A stretch of DNA of 44,622 nucleotides. Source: Gammaproteobacteria bacterium. GTDB taxonomy: Bacteria > Pseudomonadota > Gammaproteobacteria > Pseudomonadales > Cellvibrionaceae. Where the stretch lies: assembly GCA_025362015.1 (NCBI GenBank), contig JANYIO010000107.1:1-44622 (forward strand). The letters run 5' to 3'. A program made the translations under genes and the position numbers. Positions 26,248 through 35,590 of this stretch are shown one piece after another. Every line of letters starts with the position of its first letter. Within the stretch, counting starts at the first letter, position 1. Below the pieces are notes generated by a model. It worked only from the letters and a program-made list of their open reading frames with translations, was not told the origin of the DNA and did no database searches.

Positions 26248-27927
26248 ATGAAACTGTTCAGCAGCATTGCTTTAACCAACCAGCTTTTTTTGCGGGCCTT
26301 TGCCATTTTGTCTTTTGCCCTACTCCCTATAGTTATGATTTCCGCGCCCGCCCGTGCCGAAAATGATACATCCCACCAAAAACCTGACACTGTAGAATTT
26401 AGCCAGGCAGAGCTTGATCAAATTCTCGCACCTATTGCGCTTTATCCAGACACCATTCTCTCTCAGGTCTTAATTGCTGCAACCTATCCCATTGAGGTAG
26501 TTCAAGCTGACCGTTGGGCGCGTGCTCACACCACAGCAAAAGGTACAGATGCAGTGAAACTGGTAGAGAACAAAGATTGGGATCCAAGCGTAAAAGCGTT
26601 GGTCGCCTTTCCCGATATTTTACAGCGCATGAGCGATGATGTTGATTGGACACAAAAACTCGGCGATGCATTTTTAAACGATGAAGGTCGCGTAATGGAT
26701 AGCGTACAAAGCCTGCGCAAAAAGGCCTATGCCTCAGGTAGCCTGAACAAAGTTCAACACTTAAAAGTACAACGCGATGATGATGAAATTGTGATTGAAC
26801 CAGCGGAAGAGCGCGTGGTGTATGTACCGGTTTACGATACTCGCGTAGTTTATGGCAATTGGTGGTGGCCAGATTATCCGCCGGTGTACTGGCATTACCC
26901 CAGCTATACCTATGTGTCAGGTTTTTACTGGGGCCCGAGTATTTTTATCGGCCCGACTTTTTTCTACAGCTCATGTCAATGGCACGACCGCCATGTTGTG
27001 GTAATTGATCATTATGATCGCGGTTATGCACGCCCTAATTTTTATACCAGCACAAGTATCGTACATTATGAAGGCGCAAGAGAATGGCATCACGAACCCA
27101 TTCATAGACGCGGCGTTGCCTATTATAATAATCGCTTGCGTGATGATTATGGCAGTCGTCATGAAAGCTATCGCGATGCGCATGTTTATCGCGACCAATA
27201 TCGCGGCCAAAATAACGAAAGAAATAATGAAGAAAATAGAGGCGCACCTACGCATCCCCAAACGCGTTTTGATGAAACCCATCGGGGGAACTCTCGTATA
27301 AATCCATCAAATGGTATTAGTTTTGCCACGCCAGTTAATCAAGCTACCAATAACAATCCACCCGTTGATCGCGCAGAACAATTACGTGCACGTATGCAAC
27401 GCCCAACAGATGTGAATAATAACAATGCTAATTCGCGCGGACCTGAACGCATTGATCGTACGTTAAGCCGTGGTGGAGTTGACCATTCTAACGATAGAAA
27501 CAACGAGCAAAATAACGAAAGATCAATCGACAGAGCGAATAATAATCATCAACCAGTTACTCGCACTGAAACGACTGATCATCCAGATTACAACACTACC
27601 AATAACCAGGAAGCGCACGAACGCTTTCAGCAAGAGCAGAATCGTACAGCTCATGCACAACAGGCGCCCGTGCAAGTAAACCCTCCTCGTCAGGAAGGCA
27701 ATGAAAACAATAATGGCGGGTCAAGGCTAGATCGCATTCAACAAGAGCGCGCGCAAAACAACGAACGCAGAGTCGACACGAATAGCGGCCGCGCAATGCG
27801 TATTGATGACAGCATGACACGTCGCGTTGAAACACAACGTGAAAGTCCACGCGAGGAGCACACCAACAATGACGGAGGCAACAGAATGCGGCGTGGCGAT
27901 TCAAAAGATGACGACAGAAGACATTAA
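26248..27927 (+). CDS. DUF3300 domain protein with long disordered Asn/Arg-rich tail
   Basis: 559 aa, exported: signal peptide ends near SAPARA|END. Residues about 50-200 are the DUF3300 domain (QAELDQILAPIALYPDTILSQVLIAATYP, VEFPD-type segments, YVPVYDTRVVYGNWWWP). A Tyr/Trp/His-rich patch follows (about 205-290), then roughly 270 residues of Asn, Arg, Glu, Asp and His-rich low complexity with no visible fold. DUF3300 proteins have no firm biochemical function. Single-gene unit with a strong terminator right after. Confidence 0.88.
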   Translation: MKLFSSIALTNQLFLRAFAILSFALLPIVMISAPARAENDTSHQKPDTVEFSQAELDQILAPIALYPDTILSQVLIAATYPIEVVQADRWARAHTTAKGTDAVKLVENKDWDPSVKALVAFPDILQRMSDDVDWTQKLGDAFLNDEGRVMDSVQSLRKKAYASGSLNKVQHLKVQRDDDEIVIEPAEERVVYVPVYDTRVVYGNWWWPDYPPVYWHYPSYTYVSGFYWGPSIFIGPTFFYSSCQWHDRHVVVIDHYDRGYARPNFYTSTSIVHYEGAREWHHEPIHRRGVAYYNNRLRDDYGSRHESYRDAHVYRDQYRGQNNERNNEENRGAPTHPQTRFDETHRGNSRINPSNGISFATPVNQATNNNPPVDRAEQLRARMQRPTDVNNNNANSRGPERIDRTLSRGGVDHSNDRNNEQNNERSIDRANNNHQPVTRTETTDHPDYNTTNNQEAHERFQQEQNRTAHAQQAPVQVNPPRQEGNENNNGGSRLDRIQQERAQNNERRVDTNSGRAMRIDDSMTRRVETQRESPREEHTNNDGGNRMRRGDSKDDDRRH

Positions 27928-27956
27928 AAAAGTACCATCCCTGATAAACAGCCTTT

Positions 27957-27986
27957 AAAAACTCGGTCGCAAGCGACCGAGTTTTT
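27957..27986 (+). terminator. Strong rho-independent terminator after the DUF3300 gene
   Basis: Perfect 14-bp inverted repeat AAAAACTCGGTCGC / GCGACCGAGTTTTT with a two-base loop. Confidence 0.9.
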
Positions 27987-28207
27987 AGAAGAGCTCCAGC
28001 CGCTTACTGCATCCCATGCAGCCATCATAAAGTTTTGAATCAAACAGTATTCGTTAATGGCTTCTCATTACTACGTGGGGTAAAACGTGCGGTAAAAAAC
28101 ATCAAAAAAATAGAGTACTTTCCTTTCACTCCACCTTGGCTTTCTCTATAGTACGCGCTTCATAAAAGGCTACGCGCTTTACTATTTCCCCGCTACCGAG
28201 GTGCCCC

Positions 28208-29872
28208 ATGGCTCAATTCGTATATAGCATGCACAGGCTTGGCAAAATTGTGCCGCCCAAGCGTGAAATTCTGAAAGATATTTCGCTCTCATTCTTCCCT
28301 GGCGCCAAAATCGGCGTATTGGGTTTAAACGGGTCAGGTAAATCCACCCTGTTAAAAATTATGGCTGGTGTTGATACCGATTTTAATGGCGACGCTCGCC
28401 CCATGCCGAATCTCAAAATCGGTTACTTACCGCAAGAGCCTCAACTTGACCCAGCCAAAGATGTTCTCGGCAACGTACAAGACGGCGTGCGCGAAGCAGT
28501 AGATGCCCTCGCAGCGTTGGACAAAGTTTACGCTGACTATGCCGAGCCCGATGCCGACTTTGATGCGCTTGCCAAACAACAAGCAAAATGCGAAGACATC
28601 ATTCAAGCCTGGGATGCACACAACCTGCAACACACTTTAGAAGTCGCTGCCGATGCCTTGCGCTTACCACCGTGGGATGCAGATGTTACTAAACTATCGG
28701 GTGGTGAACGCCGCCGTGTCGCACTTTGCCGTTTGTTACTGTCGCGCCCCGATATGCTATTGCTCGACGAACCCACCAACCATTTGGACGCAGAATCGGT
28801 TTACTGGCTAGAGCAATTCCTTCACAACTTTGCCGGCACCGTAGTGGCCATTACCCATGATCGCTACTTCCTCGACAACGCAGCCGGCTGGATTTTAGAA
28901 CTCGACCGCGGCCACGGCATCCCTTACGAAGGCAATTACACCAATTGGCTCGAGCAAAAAGAAGCGCGCTTGGAGCAAGAAGCACGCACCGAAGCCGCCC
29001 ACCATAAAGCACTCAAAACCGAACTTGAGTGGGTACGCCAAAACCCTAAAGGCCGTCAGGCAAAAAGTAAGGCTCGTTTAGCACGCTTCGATGAATTGCA
29101 ATCGCAAGAATTCCAGGCACGTAACGAAACCAACGAAATTTATATTCCACCGGGCGAGCGCTTGGGCGACAAAGTTATTGTGTTGGAAAATATCAGCAAA
29201 GCTTATGGCGACCGGTTACTCATCGATAATTTTTCACTCACCGTTCCCAAAGGTGCAGTAATAGGAATTGTTGGCGGTAATGGTGCAGGTAAATCTACGT
29301 TGTTCCGCATGATTGCCGGTACCGAAAAACCAGATAGCGGCACAGTCACGCTGGGCGAAACGGTAAAAGTTGCTTACGTTGAACAAGGACGCGAAAGTCT
29401 CGACGATAAAAAAACGGTGTGGGATGCAATTACTGGCAGCCAGGAAATTTTGAAAATTGGTAACTACGAAGTCAGCTCGCGTTCTTACGTTGGCCGCTTC
29501 AACTTCAAAGGTGCTGATCAACAAAAACGCGTGGGCGAATTATCTGGCGGTGAACGTGGCCGTTTGCATTTGGCCAACACTTTGAAACAAGGCGCGAATG
29601 TTTTGTTACTCGATGAACCTTCAAACGATTTGGATATTGAAACCTTGCGCGCGCTGGAAGATGCAATTCTTGCTTTCCCGGGCTGCGTGTTGGTGATCTC
29701 GCATGATCGCTGGTTCCTTGACCGTATTGCAACGCACATTCTCGCGTACGAAGGTGATTCAGATATTCAATTCTTTGAAGGAAATTACACTGAATATCAC
29801 GAAGATTTTGTCAAACGCAAAGGCAATGATTCACAACCTAAACGTATGAAGTACAAACCGCTAAAAGCGTAA
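28208..29872 (+). CDS. ettA: Energy-dependent translational throttle protein EttA (ABC-F)
   Basis: 554 aa soluble ABC-F protein with two nucleotide-binding domains: Walker A GLNGSGKST and GGNGAGKST, signatures LSGGERRRVAL and LSGGERGRLHL, Walker B LLLDEPTNHLD and LLLDEPSNDLD. The P-site tRNA interaction linker lies between the domains (EWVRQNPKGRQAKSKARLARF). EttA binds the ribosomal E site and gates the first elongation steps according to ATP/ADP. Length and the N-terminal SMHRLGKIVPPKREIL are EttA-specific. GAGGTG precedes the ATG. Confidence 0.97.
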   Translation: MAQFVYSMHRLGKIVPPKREILKDISLSFFPGAKIGVLGLNGSGKSTLLKIMAGVDTDFNGDARPMPNLKIGYLPQEPQLDPAKDVLGNVQDGVREAVDALAALDKVYADYAEPDADFDALAKQQAKCEDIIQAWDAHNLQHTLEVAADALRLPPWDADVTKLSGGERRRVALCRLLLSRPDMLLLDEPTNHLDAESVYWLEQFLHNFAGTVVAITHDRYFLDNAAGWILELDRGHGIPYEGNYTNWLEQKEARLEQEARTEAAHHKALKTELEWVRQNPKGRQAKSKARLARFDELQSQEFQARNETNEIYIPPGERLGDKVIVLENISKAYGDRLLIDNFSLTVPKGAVIGIVGGNGAGKSTLFRMIAGTEKPDSGTVTLGETVKVAYVEQGRESLDDKKTVWDAITGSQEILKIGNYEVSSRSYVGRFNFKGADQQKRVGELSGGERGRLHLANTLKQGANVLLLDEPSNDLDIETLRALEDAILAFPGCVLVISHDRWFLDRIATHILAYEGDSDIQFFEGNYTEYHEDFVKRKGNDSQPKRMKYKPLKA

Positions 29873-29893
29873 TTTATATTTTCAACAAACAAT

Positions 29894-29932
29894 AAAAAAT
29901 GCACAACTCACGCAAGTGGTTGTGCATTTTTT
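29894..29932. terminator. Bidirectional terminator after ettA
   Basis: AAAAAATGCACAAC, loop, GTTGTGCATTTTTT. It has T-runs on both strands, serving ettA on plus and the LysR-type gene on minus. Confidence 0.88.
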
Positions 29933-30002
29933 ATTGGCAATAAACATTAATTTTAGAAAAATCATTTTTAGAATATATATAGTTGATTTCCCCATTCATT
30001 CA

Positions 30003-30904
30003 TTAGATATCCCAATAAGCAGGCTCACCAAATTCCTGTTTTAAATGACTAATAAATAATTTAGCACGCAGATTGTGCGAGCGCCCCGGCAACCTCACCG
30101 CATTAATATCTTTTTTAGGTGTTGATTCAAACTCTGTGAGTACAGGAACCAACTCGCCAGTAGCAATTTTATCACCAACTAACCAACTAGCGAGATGAAC
30201 AATCCCCACGCCATCCAGCGCAGCTTTTAATAAAGCCTCAGTATCTGTGCAACGAAAACTTCCTTTAACAGGCAAGCTCGCGCCTTTATTAATGCCTAAA
30301 AAACTCCACCAGGCCGCCGGTAGTGGCAGAGATGCGACGCTTAAGCAATTATGTTTTAACAAATCATCCGGCGTTAGCGGTCGCCCATTTTTTTCAAGGT
30401 ATTCGGGGCTCGCGCAGACAATTCGACGAATGGTTGCGAGCGGTGTTGCGACTAAATCACTATCGGGCAATACACCAATCCTGATGGCAACATCAATTCG
30501 TTGTTCCGCTAAATCGACCATGCGATCATTGAGATGCAACTCAATTTCTATTTGCGGATGCAGCTTCAAAAAGCGGGTAATTGCCGGCATGAGATGTCGT
30601 CGGCCAAATGACGAAGGCGCAGTAACGGTGAGCAGGCCGCGCGGATCAGATTGAGAATCCAGCAATGCGGCTTTCGCGCTATCTACCTCGTCGAGGATAT
30701 GCCGAGCCGACGCGATAAACTGTTGCCCCGCATCTGTCAGCATCATCGACCGCGAGTTGCGACGTAGCAGCTTTACGCCCAACTCTCCTTCAAGCTGATC
30801 TATTTTTCGCGTACGGAAGAGACCGCGACGCCTTTAACACGAGCCGCCCTGGACAGGCTTCCCGCTTCAACCACGGCCATAAATAAACGCAGCTCTTCAA
30901 TCAT
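30003..30904 (-). pseudogene. LysR-family regulator with a frameshift in the DNA-binding domain
   Basis: The track shows only 259 aa starting MGVKLLRRNSR, which lacks most of the helix-turn-helix. Reading from ATG 30904 gives MIEELRLFMAVVEAGSLSRAARVKGVAVSSV, the usual LysR start, then a stop (REK*). Adding one base near 30811-30813 restores VTRKIDQLEGELGVKLL and joins the rest: the hinge and the effector domain (PSSFGRRHLMPAITRFLKLHPQIEIELHL...). Intact relatives activate or repress a divergent neighbour. As read, no functional DNA-binding domain is made; a sequencing error is the alternative. It diverges from the beta-propeller gene at 31039, which is also frameshifted. Confidence 0.88.
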
Positions 30905-31038
30905 CGTCGCCTCTTAATCTTATTCATTTTTGCATTTTTCGCAAAATAGGTTTCCAAGTTGGATGATTGTTGCAAAATTCGAAACGGTTAACAATGGCTT
31001 CACCTACACAAACGGCGTGAACCGCCCCAGGAGATAGT

Positions 31039-32036
31039 ATGTTCAACCTTAAACCCCAATCAAAATTAACCAGCCTTAAAAGTGCTCTTGCTTCATCCAT
31101 CATGCTCACGGCGCAACTGACTATGGCTGCACAGAATATGGCCACACAGGGCATGGCGAGTGCCGATATCAGCTTTAGTACCAATCAAACCTATCCAGAA
31201 AGTGCCGCATGGTCTGCAAAAGAAAACACTTTTTTTGTAGGCTCGGTGCATCGCGGAATTATCGGCAAAGTGAATCAGCAGGGAAGTTATTCACCATTTA
31301 TCACAGACAAACAATTGGTGGGAACTGTGGGAGTTAAAGTAGATGCCAAACGCAATATTTTGTGGGTAGCAAACTCTGATAGCGGTGCCTCTGATCGCAG
31401 CAGTGAAACTACGCAAGGAAAATTAGCAGCATTGGTCGCTTACAACGCAGCAACTGGTGAGCAAATCGCTTATCACGATTTGGGTAAACTTTCTGAAGGC
31501 GCGCACTTTGCAAATGACATCGCCCTGGATGACAAAGGCAACGTTTATGTCACCGATAGTTTTTCGCCAATTATTTATCGCGTAGACGCGAATGGCAAAG
31601 CAAGCATCTTTGCCACCAGCGATCTTTTTAAAGGCGAAGGGTTTAATCTCAATGGAATTGTTTATCACTCCAAAGGTTATTTGCTTGTAGGTAAATATAA
31701 TTCCGGCGAGCTGTTTAAAATTGATATGTTAAAAATCCAACGCATATCGAGAAAGTTGCTTTAGCGGAACCAATTAAAGGCGCAGATGGATTGCTGCTGC
31801 GCTCATCCAACAAATTAATTGCGGTTCAAAATATGGGGATCGACAGAACCGTAGAATTAATTAGCAACGATGATTGGAAATCTGCAACCATTAAATCTGT
31901 CACCAATAGTAAGTTGCCGTTTCCAACCAGCGCAACAGTTGTCGACAATGATATTTATGTGTTGAACGCACAGTTAGGTTCGTTGTTTAGTCCAACTGCA
32001 GAAAAAGTGAGTAATTATTTATTGCAAAAACTTTAA
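31039..32036 (+). pseudogene. Exported SMP-30/gluconolactonase-like beta-propeller protein, frameshifted
   Basis: N-terminal signal peptide (SSIMLTAQLTMAAQ), then six-bladed-propeller-type repeats: YPESAAWSAKENTFFVGSVHRGIIGKV, VGVKVDAKRNILWVANSD, FANDIALDDKGNVYVTDSFSPIIYRVD, NLNGIVYHSKGYLLVGKYNSGELFKID. The frame breaks near 31725-31730; the ORF then runs into a stop at 31764. The third frame continues VKNPTHIEKVALAEPIKGADGLLLRSSNK and on to the tracked ORF 31791-32036 (VVDNDIYVLNAQLGSLF). A net two-base gain or one-base loss explains it. A full product of about 330 aa would be a periplasmic sugar-lactone or esterase-like protein; function unproven. Confidence 0.82.
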
Positions 32037-32060
32037 TAATTTTTTAGTGAAGGTTTGAAA

Positions 32061-32095
32061 AATAAATGCTACCCGAATTGCGGGTAGCATTTATT
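32061..32095. terminator. Bidirectional terminator between convergent genes
   Basis: Perfect 15-bp inverted repeat AATAAATGCTACCCG / CGGGTAGCATTTATT with a five-base loop, between the propeller gene and the GH128-like gene. Confidence 0.88.
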
Positions 32096-32119
32096 TTAGT
32101 GCGGCGTATTTTATAAATT

Positions 32120-33163
32120 TTATTTATTGGGCAATGAAATATATTTCTTGCCCAAATCTGTCAGCTGGCCATTTGCAGCTAATATACTGGTGAAATGCAC
32201 ATCATTGCTCCAGCGGCCCGTGAACCAGGCGTAACGGAATACATCTGAACGCGATTCACAAATTGAAACCATTTCAGTCATTTGTGTTATTTGTTTTGCA
32301 AGCGTATCAATTTGCGCACCATCATTTTGAGGATGCCAATTCGCAAATTCAGTGATCCAGAACTCCTTGCCATATTTTTGCAAGCGATCGAGTTGTCCGG
32401 CCAAACCATAGTCATACCAATGAAATGCGAGGTAATCGATATGTGGATCGCGGTTATTGTTGGCCGCGCGATAAGCTGCATAAAAAGCGTCGAGCCATTT
32501 CACCGGATCTTCGTAATTGGTTTGTGTTCCCCAGGTAATTGCAGGGCCGACAATTTTTACGCCAGTGTGATTAGCAATCGCTTCATACTTGGGCCATTCG
32601 GTCGCAGCATCTTGTGGAGATTTGTTTGATTGATCAGTTAAGTTGGGTTCGTTCAATACCAAAATATATTTTATTCCAGGATTTTGTTGCAAAAAGTTTT
32701 CCACATCCGTCGCGTTAAAATTGAAATTCCATAACATGGGGTAATAATCCATGTTGTAACGTGTTTGGTAATCCGCAGGAATATTACTATTTGGCCGATC
32801 GCTCCAGTTGTACCACCAACTCACACCAGCAGAAATTGCAGTTATATCTTCGGGAGTTGCCAAGTTGTAGGCGATGCCACGCTTGGGGCTTTTTTGAATT
32901 GCTGACGAAACGCTCGACGAACTTTTACTTGTGCTCGTAGCAACACTTGACGATGTTTTCGCGGATGCAACTACCGATGCAGCGCTACTGCTTAGGCTTA
33001 CAGAGCTAGAACTGCTGACCAGTACGCTAAGCGTCGAAGAGGCTACGCTGCTAGTGCCCGAATTATTTTCTCCGCCGCCGCCACATGCGGTTAAGCTAAA
33101 GGCGAGAGCGAGAGATAAACTGGCTCGACGTAATTGTTGTAGTGAGTTCATAGTTGTAATCAT
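32120..33163 (-). CDS. GH128-like glycoside hydrolase lipoprotein with Ser-rich linker
   Basis: 347 aa from ATG 33163; ATG 33151 is also possible, and the tracked upstream start is not. Lipoprotein signal SLSLALAFSLTAC|GGGG. A Ser/Ala/Val-rich linker of about 70 residues follows, typical of Cellvibrio-type enzymes. The domain shows KRGIAYNLATPEDITAISAGVSWWYNW, the acid/base in LVLNEPNLT, DYLAFHWYDYG, the nucleophile in FWITEFANW and YAWFTGRW, which fits GH128 (beta-1,3-glucanase; 'glycosyl hydrolase catalytic core'). It should cut beta-1,3-glucans at the cell surface. Single gene with its own terminator. Confidence 0.88.
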   Translation of the reverse strand: MITTMNSLQQLRRASLSLALAFSLTACGGGGENNSGTSSVASSTLSVLVSSSSSVSLSSSAASVVASAKTSSSVATSTSKSSSSVSSAIQKSPKRGIAYNLATPEDITAISAGVSWWYNWSDRPNSNIPADYQTRYNMDYYPMLWNFNFNATDVENFLQQNPGIKYILVLNEPNLTDQSNKSPQDAATEWPKYEAIANHTGVKIVGPAITWGTQTNYEDPVKWLDAFYAAYRAANNNRDPHIDYLAFHWYDYGLAGQLDRLQKYGKEFWITEFANWHPQNDGAQIDTLAKQITQMTEMVSICESRSDVFRYAWFTGRWSNDVHFTSILAANGQLTDLGKKYISLPNK

Positions 33164-33292
33164 GGGATATATGTCAGTCGTATTGCGAAAGTAGAATAGG
33201 ACGTATAATGACACAAAATGGCGAGCAGAAATTAGAAGTAGCTCTTGTTTTTGCAAAGTGGTGAAAGGAGAAATACTTTTTTACTCTGGGCT

Positions 33293-33320
33293 CCTAATAA
33301 GCAGCAGCTTATTCATTAGG
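33293..33320 (-). repeat. Short hairpin at the end of the hydrolase gene
   Basis: CCTAATGAATAAGC / GCTTATTAGG on minus, beginning at the hydrolase stop codon. It shares CTGCTGCTTA with the element at 34008. Confidence 0.5.
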
Positions 33321-33993
33321 CACTTTCTTCACTTACAAATTTACTGATATGTTTTGCACAACCGCCTGGATTTGACTGCAACAAAAAATGTGCACCCTTA
33401 ACATCAAAAACCGAAATGTTATAAAACAGTGAAACAAATTCACTGACATGATTTCTGGAAACAAGACTGTCATTTTCAGCACAAAGATAAAGTGCCCGAA
33501 TATTTGACTTTATTTTAATAGCTTTTTCACTCAGGTTTTCTAAAACGGAAAGCCTAAATTTAAACTCAAGTTCTGAAACTTCGGATAATGCCTTATAAAA
33601 TAACTCTATAGGAAACTCAGGGCCAATAAGAAACCTGCGAATGAAATACGCAGAGAATGGAATTTTTAACAGAGCTTTTAAAGGTAACTTCTTTGCAAAC
33701 CAAACAAGTTGTTTTGAAGGACAGGAAAGAAAAGTTGCCACGAAAATAACTCCCTTCAAATTCTCTATATTGTCAAATGCAAGCCGGGTTGCAATAGGAC
33801 CAGAAAAAGATTCTGCTAACAGGTAGAACTCTTCGCTTGGAAGACGCGTCTTTATATGCGTATATATTGATTCGTAAGTTTGGTTTGGTGCAGAAGGAAA
33901 TGAAATTATTTCGTGTGGAAGCGAAAGAAGAGGAAGCAAAGGCTTAAACAACAAGCCCGTTCCATCCATACCCGGCAGCAAGATAATTTTCAA
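33316..33993 (-). CDS. Alpha/beta hydrolase
   Basis: 225 aa. LPGMDGTGLLF near the N-terminus (oxyanion region), nucleophile elbow in LLAESFSGPIATR (Ser62), acid in LCAENDSLV and His in GAHFLLQSNP, so a complete catalytic triad. No signal peptide. Substrate unknown. The start is TTG with GAGG eight bases upstream; no nearby ATG fits. Short motifs sharing CTGCTGCTTA lie just past its own stop and just past the stop of the preceding gene (LysE), which suggests it travels as a unit. Confidence 0.82.
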   Translation of the reverse strand: MKIILLPGMDGTGLLFKPLLPLLSLPHEIISFPSAPNQTYESIYTHIKTRLPSEEFYLLAESFSGPIATRLAFDNIENLKGVIFVATFLSCPSKQLVWFAKKLPLKALLKIPFSAYFIRRFLIGPEFPIELFYKALSEVSELEFKFRLSVLENLSEKAIKIKSNIRALYLCAENDSLVSRNHVSEFVSLFYNISVFDVKGAHFLLQSNPGGCAKHISKFVSEESA

Positions 33994-34007
33994 TTATTAC
34001 GCCTCAT

Positions 34008-34027
34008 TTAATGCCGAACTAAGCAGC
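34008..34027 (-). other. attC-like core end between lysE-like and hydrolase genes
   Basis: Minus strand CTGCTTAGTTCGGCATTAAA, immediately after the lysE-like stop and before the hydrolase start. Confidence 0.3.
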
Positions 34028-34037
34028 AGTTTTTAGG

Positions 34038-34652
34038 TTACACTGTGGTAGCTAGCAACAGTCCACTGCCTACCATAATACTACCAGCAGACACATTAAG
34101 TGCTTTAGTGGCTTTTGAGTTTTTGAAGATTTTACTAACTTTACTTGCCGTATAAGCATAAACAGTCATAACAGAACCTACCGCGACAGATGCTAACAAC
34201 AATAATTCACCAATTTGAATAATAGCTACGCTTTGAATATTTACGAATGCAGGAAAAAAGCTAATATAAAAAAGAATTGCTTTTGGATTGCTTAGAGTAG
34301 TAATAAGGCCAGCAATGAAATTTGAAAGAAAGGATAACTCAAGAACTGGTTTAACTTCTACAGAATTGGGTTTTTCTAAAATTAATTTAACACCTAACCA
34401 GATCAGATAAAGAGCGCCGCCATATTTTATAAATGTAAAGAAACCACCCATTGCACTTGCTAAAGTAGACAAACCATAAAGCGATAAAATAATGAAAATG
34501 TAGTCACCACAAACGATGCCGCAAATTGTAATTAACCCATGCGAAAAGCCAGATGCCATAGATCTGGCAACAACAGTAAAAACTCCTGGACCAGGAATTA
34601 CTGCCAAAATAACCAGGGCCACAAATAACGGGAACATGCTGGCAATTGTCAT
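34038..34652 (-). CDS. LysE/RhtB-family amino-acid exporter
   Basis: 204 aa with about six membrane helices. The N-terminal PGPGVFTVVARSMASGFSHG motif and internal LSNPKAILFYISFFPAF are hallmarks of LysE/RhtB exporters, which extrude amino acids or homoserine-lactone-like compounds by proton exchange. AAGGAAG precedes the ATG. Substrate cannot be predicted. Followed by the hydrolase gene in the same direction. Confidence 0.93.
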   Translation of the reverse strand: MTIASMFPLFVALVILAVIPGPGVFTVVARSMASGFSHGLITICGIVCGDYIFIILSLYGLSTLASAMGGFFTFIKYGGALYLIWLGVKLILEKPNSVEVKPVLELSFLSNFIAGLITTLSNPKAILFYISFFPAFVNIQSVAIIQIGELLLLASVAVGSVMTVYAYTASKVSKIFKNSKATKALNVSAGSIMVGSGLLLATTV

Positions 34653-34693
34653 AATGCTTCCTTGTGGGTAAGGTAAATATTCAGTGGCAATAT

Positions 34694-35140
34694 TTAAAGT
34701 GACTCTATATATTTTCTTGCCTCCAACTCTGTTTGAGCTTCCTGCTCTTCAGTTAATACATATTTATCGCAAGCCGCTGGTTCTATAGCCGGCAATAAAA
34801 AGCCGGAAGTCACAAATAAAGAATTGGAGGATAACGGAATCTTCCATTTTATATCAGTATCTTTATCAAACAATGAGCTAAAAGAATACCATTCGGATTT
34901 TGACCTGAGCCTTTCAAGCGTAACATCGGGCACATTACATTTTATTTTATATTCCTCGAAAAAATATACGATGCTGTTAAAGTCACGCCCCTTGAATAAA
35001 ATTTCATGATCCGTCCATTTTCCATTGGATGATATATAAGCCAGATCAGTGCCATGCGTGTAAAACAGACAATTGATTAACACGATAAAACCCATCATAA
35101 AAAATATTAAAACACCAACAATCACTTTAAAATACTTCAT
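34694..35140 (-). CDS. Hypothetical membrane-anchored protein
   Basis: 148 aa, not recognised. One N-terminal hydrophobic helix (VIVGVLIFFMMGFIVLINCLFY), then an extracytoplasmic part with ISSNGKWTDHEILFKGRDF and three cysteines. AGAAGAG precedes the ATG. Lies 41 bp upstream of lysE-like in the same direction. No function assigned. Confidence 0.65.
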   Translation of the reverse strand: MKYFKVIVGVLIFFMMGFIVLINCLFYTHGTDLAYISSNGKWTDHEILFKGRDFNSIVYFFEEYKIKCNVPDVTLERLRSKSEWYSFSSLFDKDTDIKWKIPLSSNSLFVTSGFLLPAIEPAACDKYVLTEEQEAQTELEARKYIESL

Positions 35141-35590
35141 ACACTCTTCTCTATTAAATTATTATCTATTACTGAACAAGTCGTATGGGTGGAACCTGCA
35201 CGTCTGAGTTCGATGGTCCCGAAGATTTTGCTGCAGACTTTCCTCTTCAAGGTGATCATACGGCGAATTATGTCGCTTTTATGAATTCAATTCCCTACGG
35301 AACTTGGGATCAGCCTTCCAGCAATACTTTACCTGTCGCTCACTTCACTCGTTGCTTACGCCACCCAGATCTATGCACTGTATCCATGTGAACTTCGACG
35401 GCGGCGGAAAATGTGTGAATAGTGAATATGGTGATTTTTTTTAACCAGAGTTCTAGGAAAAAATAAACGTCTATCCATATTTTTTATCGACCCCAAGCCC
35501 CGCTTGCGGTCGATAAAAATTTAAAACCACACAAGATTCTACTTACGCATAACCGTATCGAAAAGCAAAAAGTCAGACCTGCCCGGTATA
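35141..35590. other. 450-bp intergenic region with a possible gene remnant and a hairpin
   Basis: The plus-strand ORF 35185-35391 has a protein-like stretch (FPLQGDHTANYVAFMNSIPYG). After its stop another frame continues IHVNFDGGGKCVNSEYGDFF before a stop near 35440, which suggests a frameshifted remnant of an unrecognised gene. A long imperfect palindrome follows at 35481-35519. Confidence 0.35.
35481..35519. repeat. Long imperfect palindrome
   Basis: TTTTTATCGACC and GGTCGATAAAAA enclose CCAAGC-CCC-GCTTGC, giving an arm of about 18 bp with one mismatch and a three-base loop. T-runs precede the stem on either strand rather than follow it, so it is not an ordinary terminator. Confidence 0.75.

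Noticed and set aside
26971-27301. Ile/Met-rich ORFs on both strands within the DUF3300 gene
   Set aside because: Frame shadows of the His/Tyr/Arg-rich coding sequence.
30003-30782. LysR gene starting at 30782
   Set aside because: This start removes most of the DNA-binding domain; the upstream frame clearly encodes the missing part with one base lost.
35481-35519. Rho-independent terminator
   Set aside because: No T-run follows the stem on either strand.
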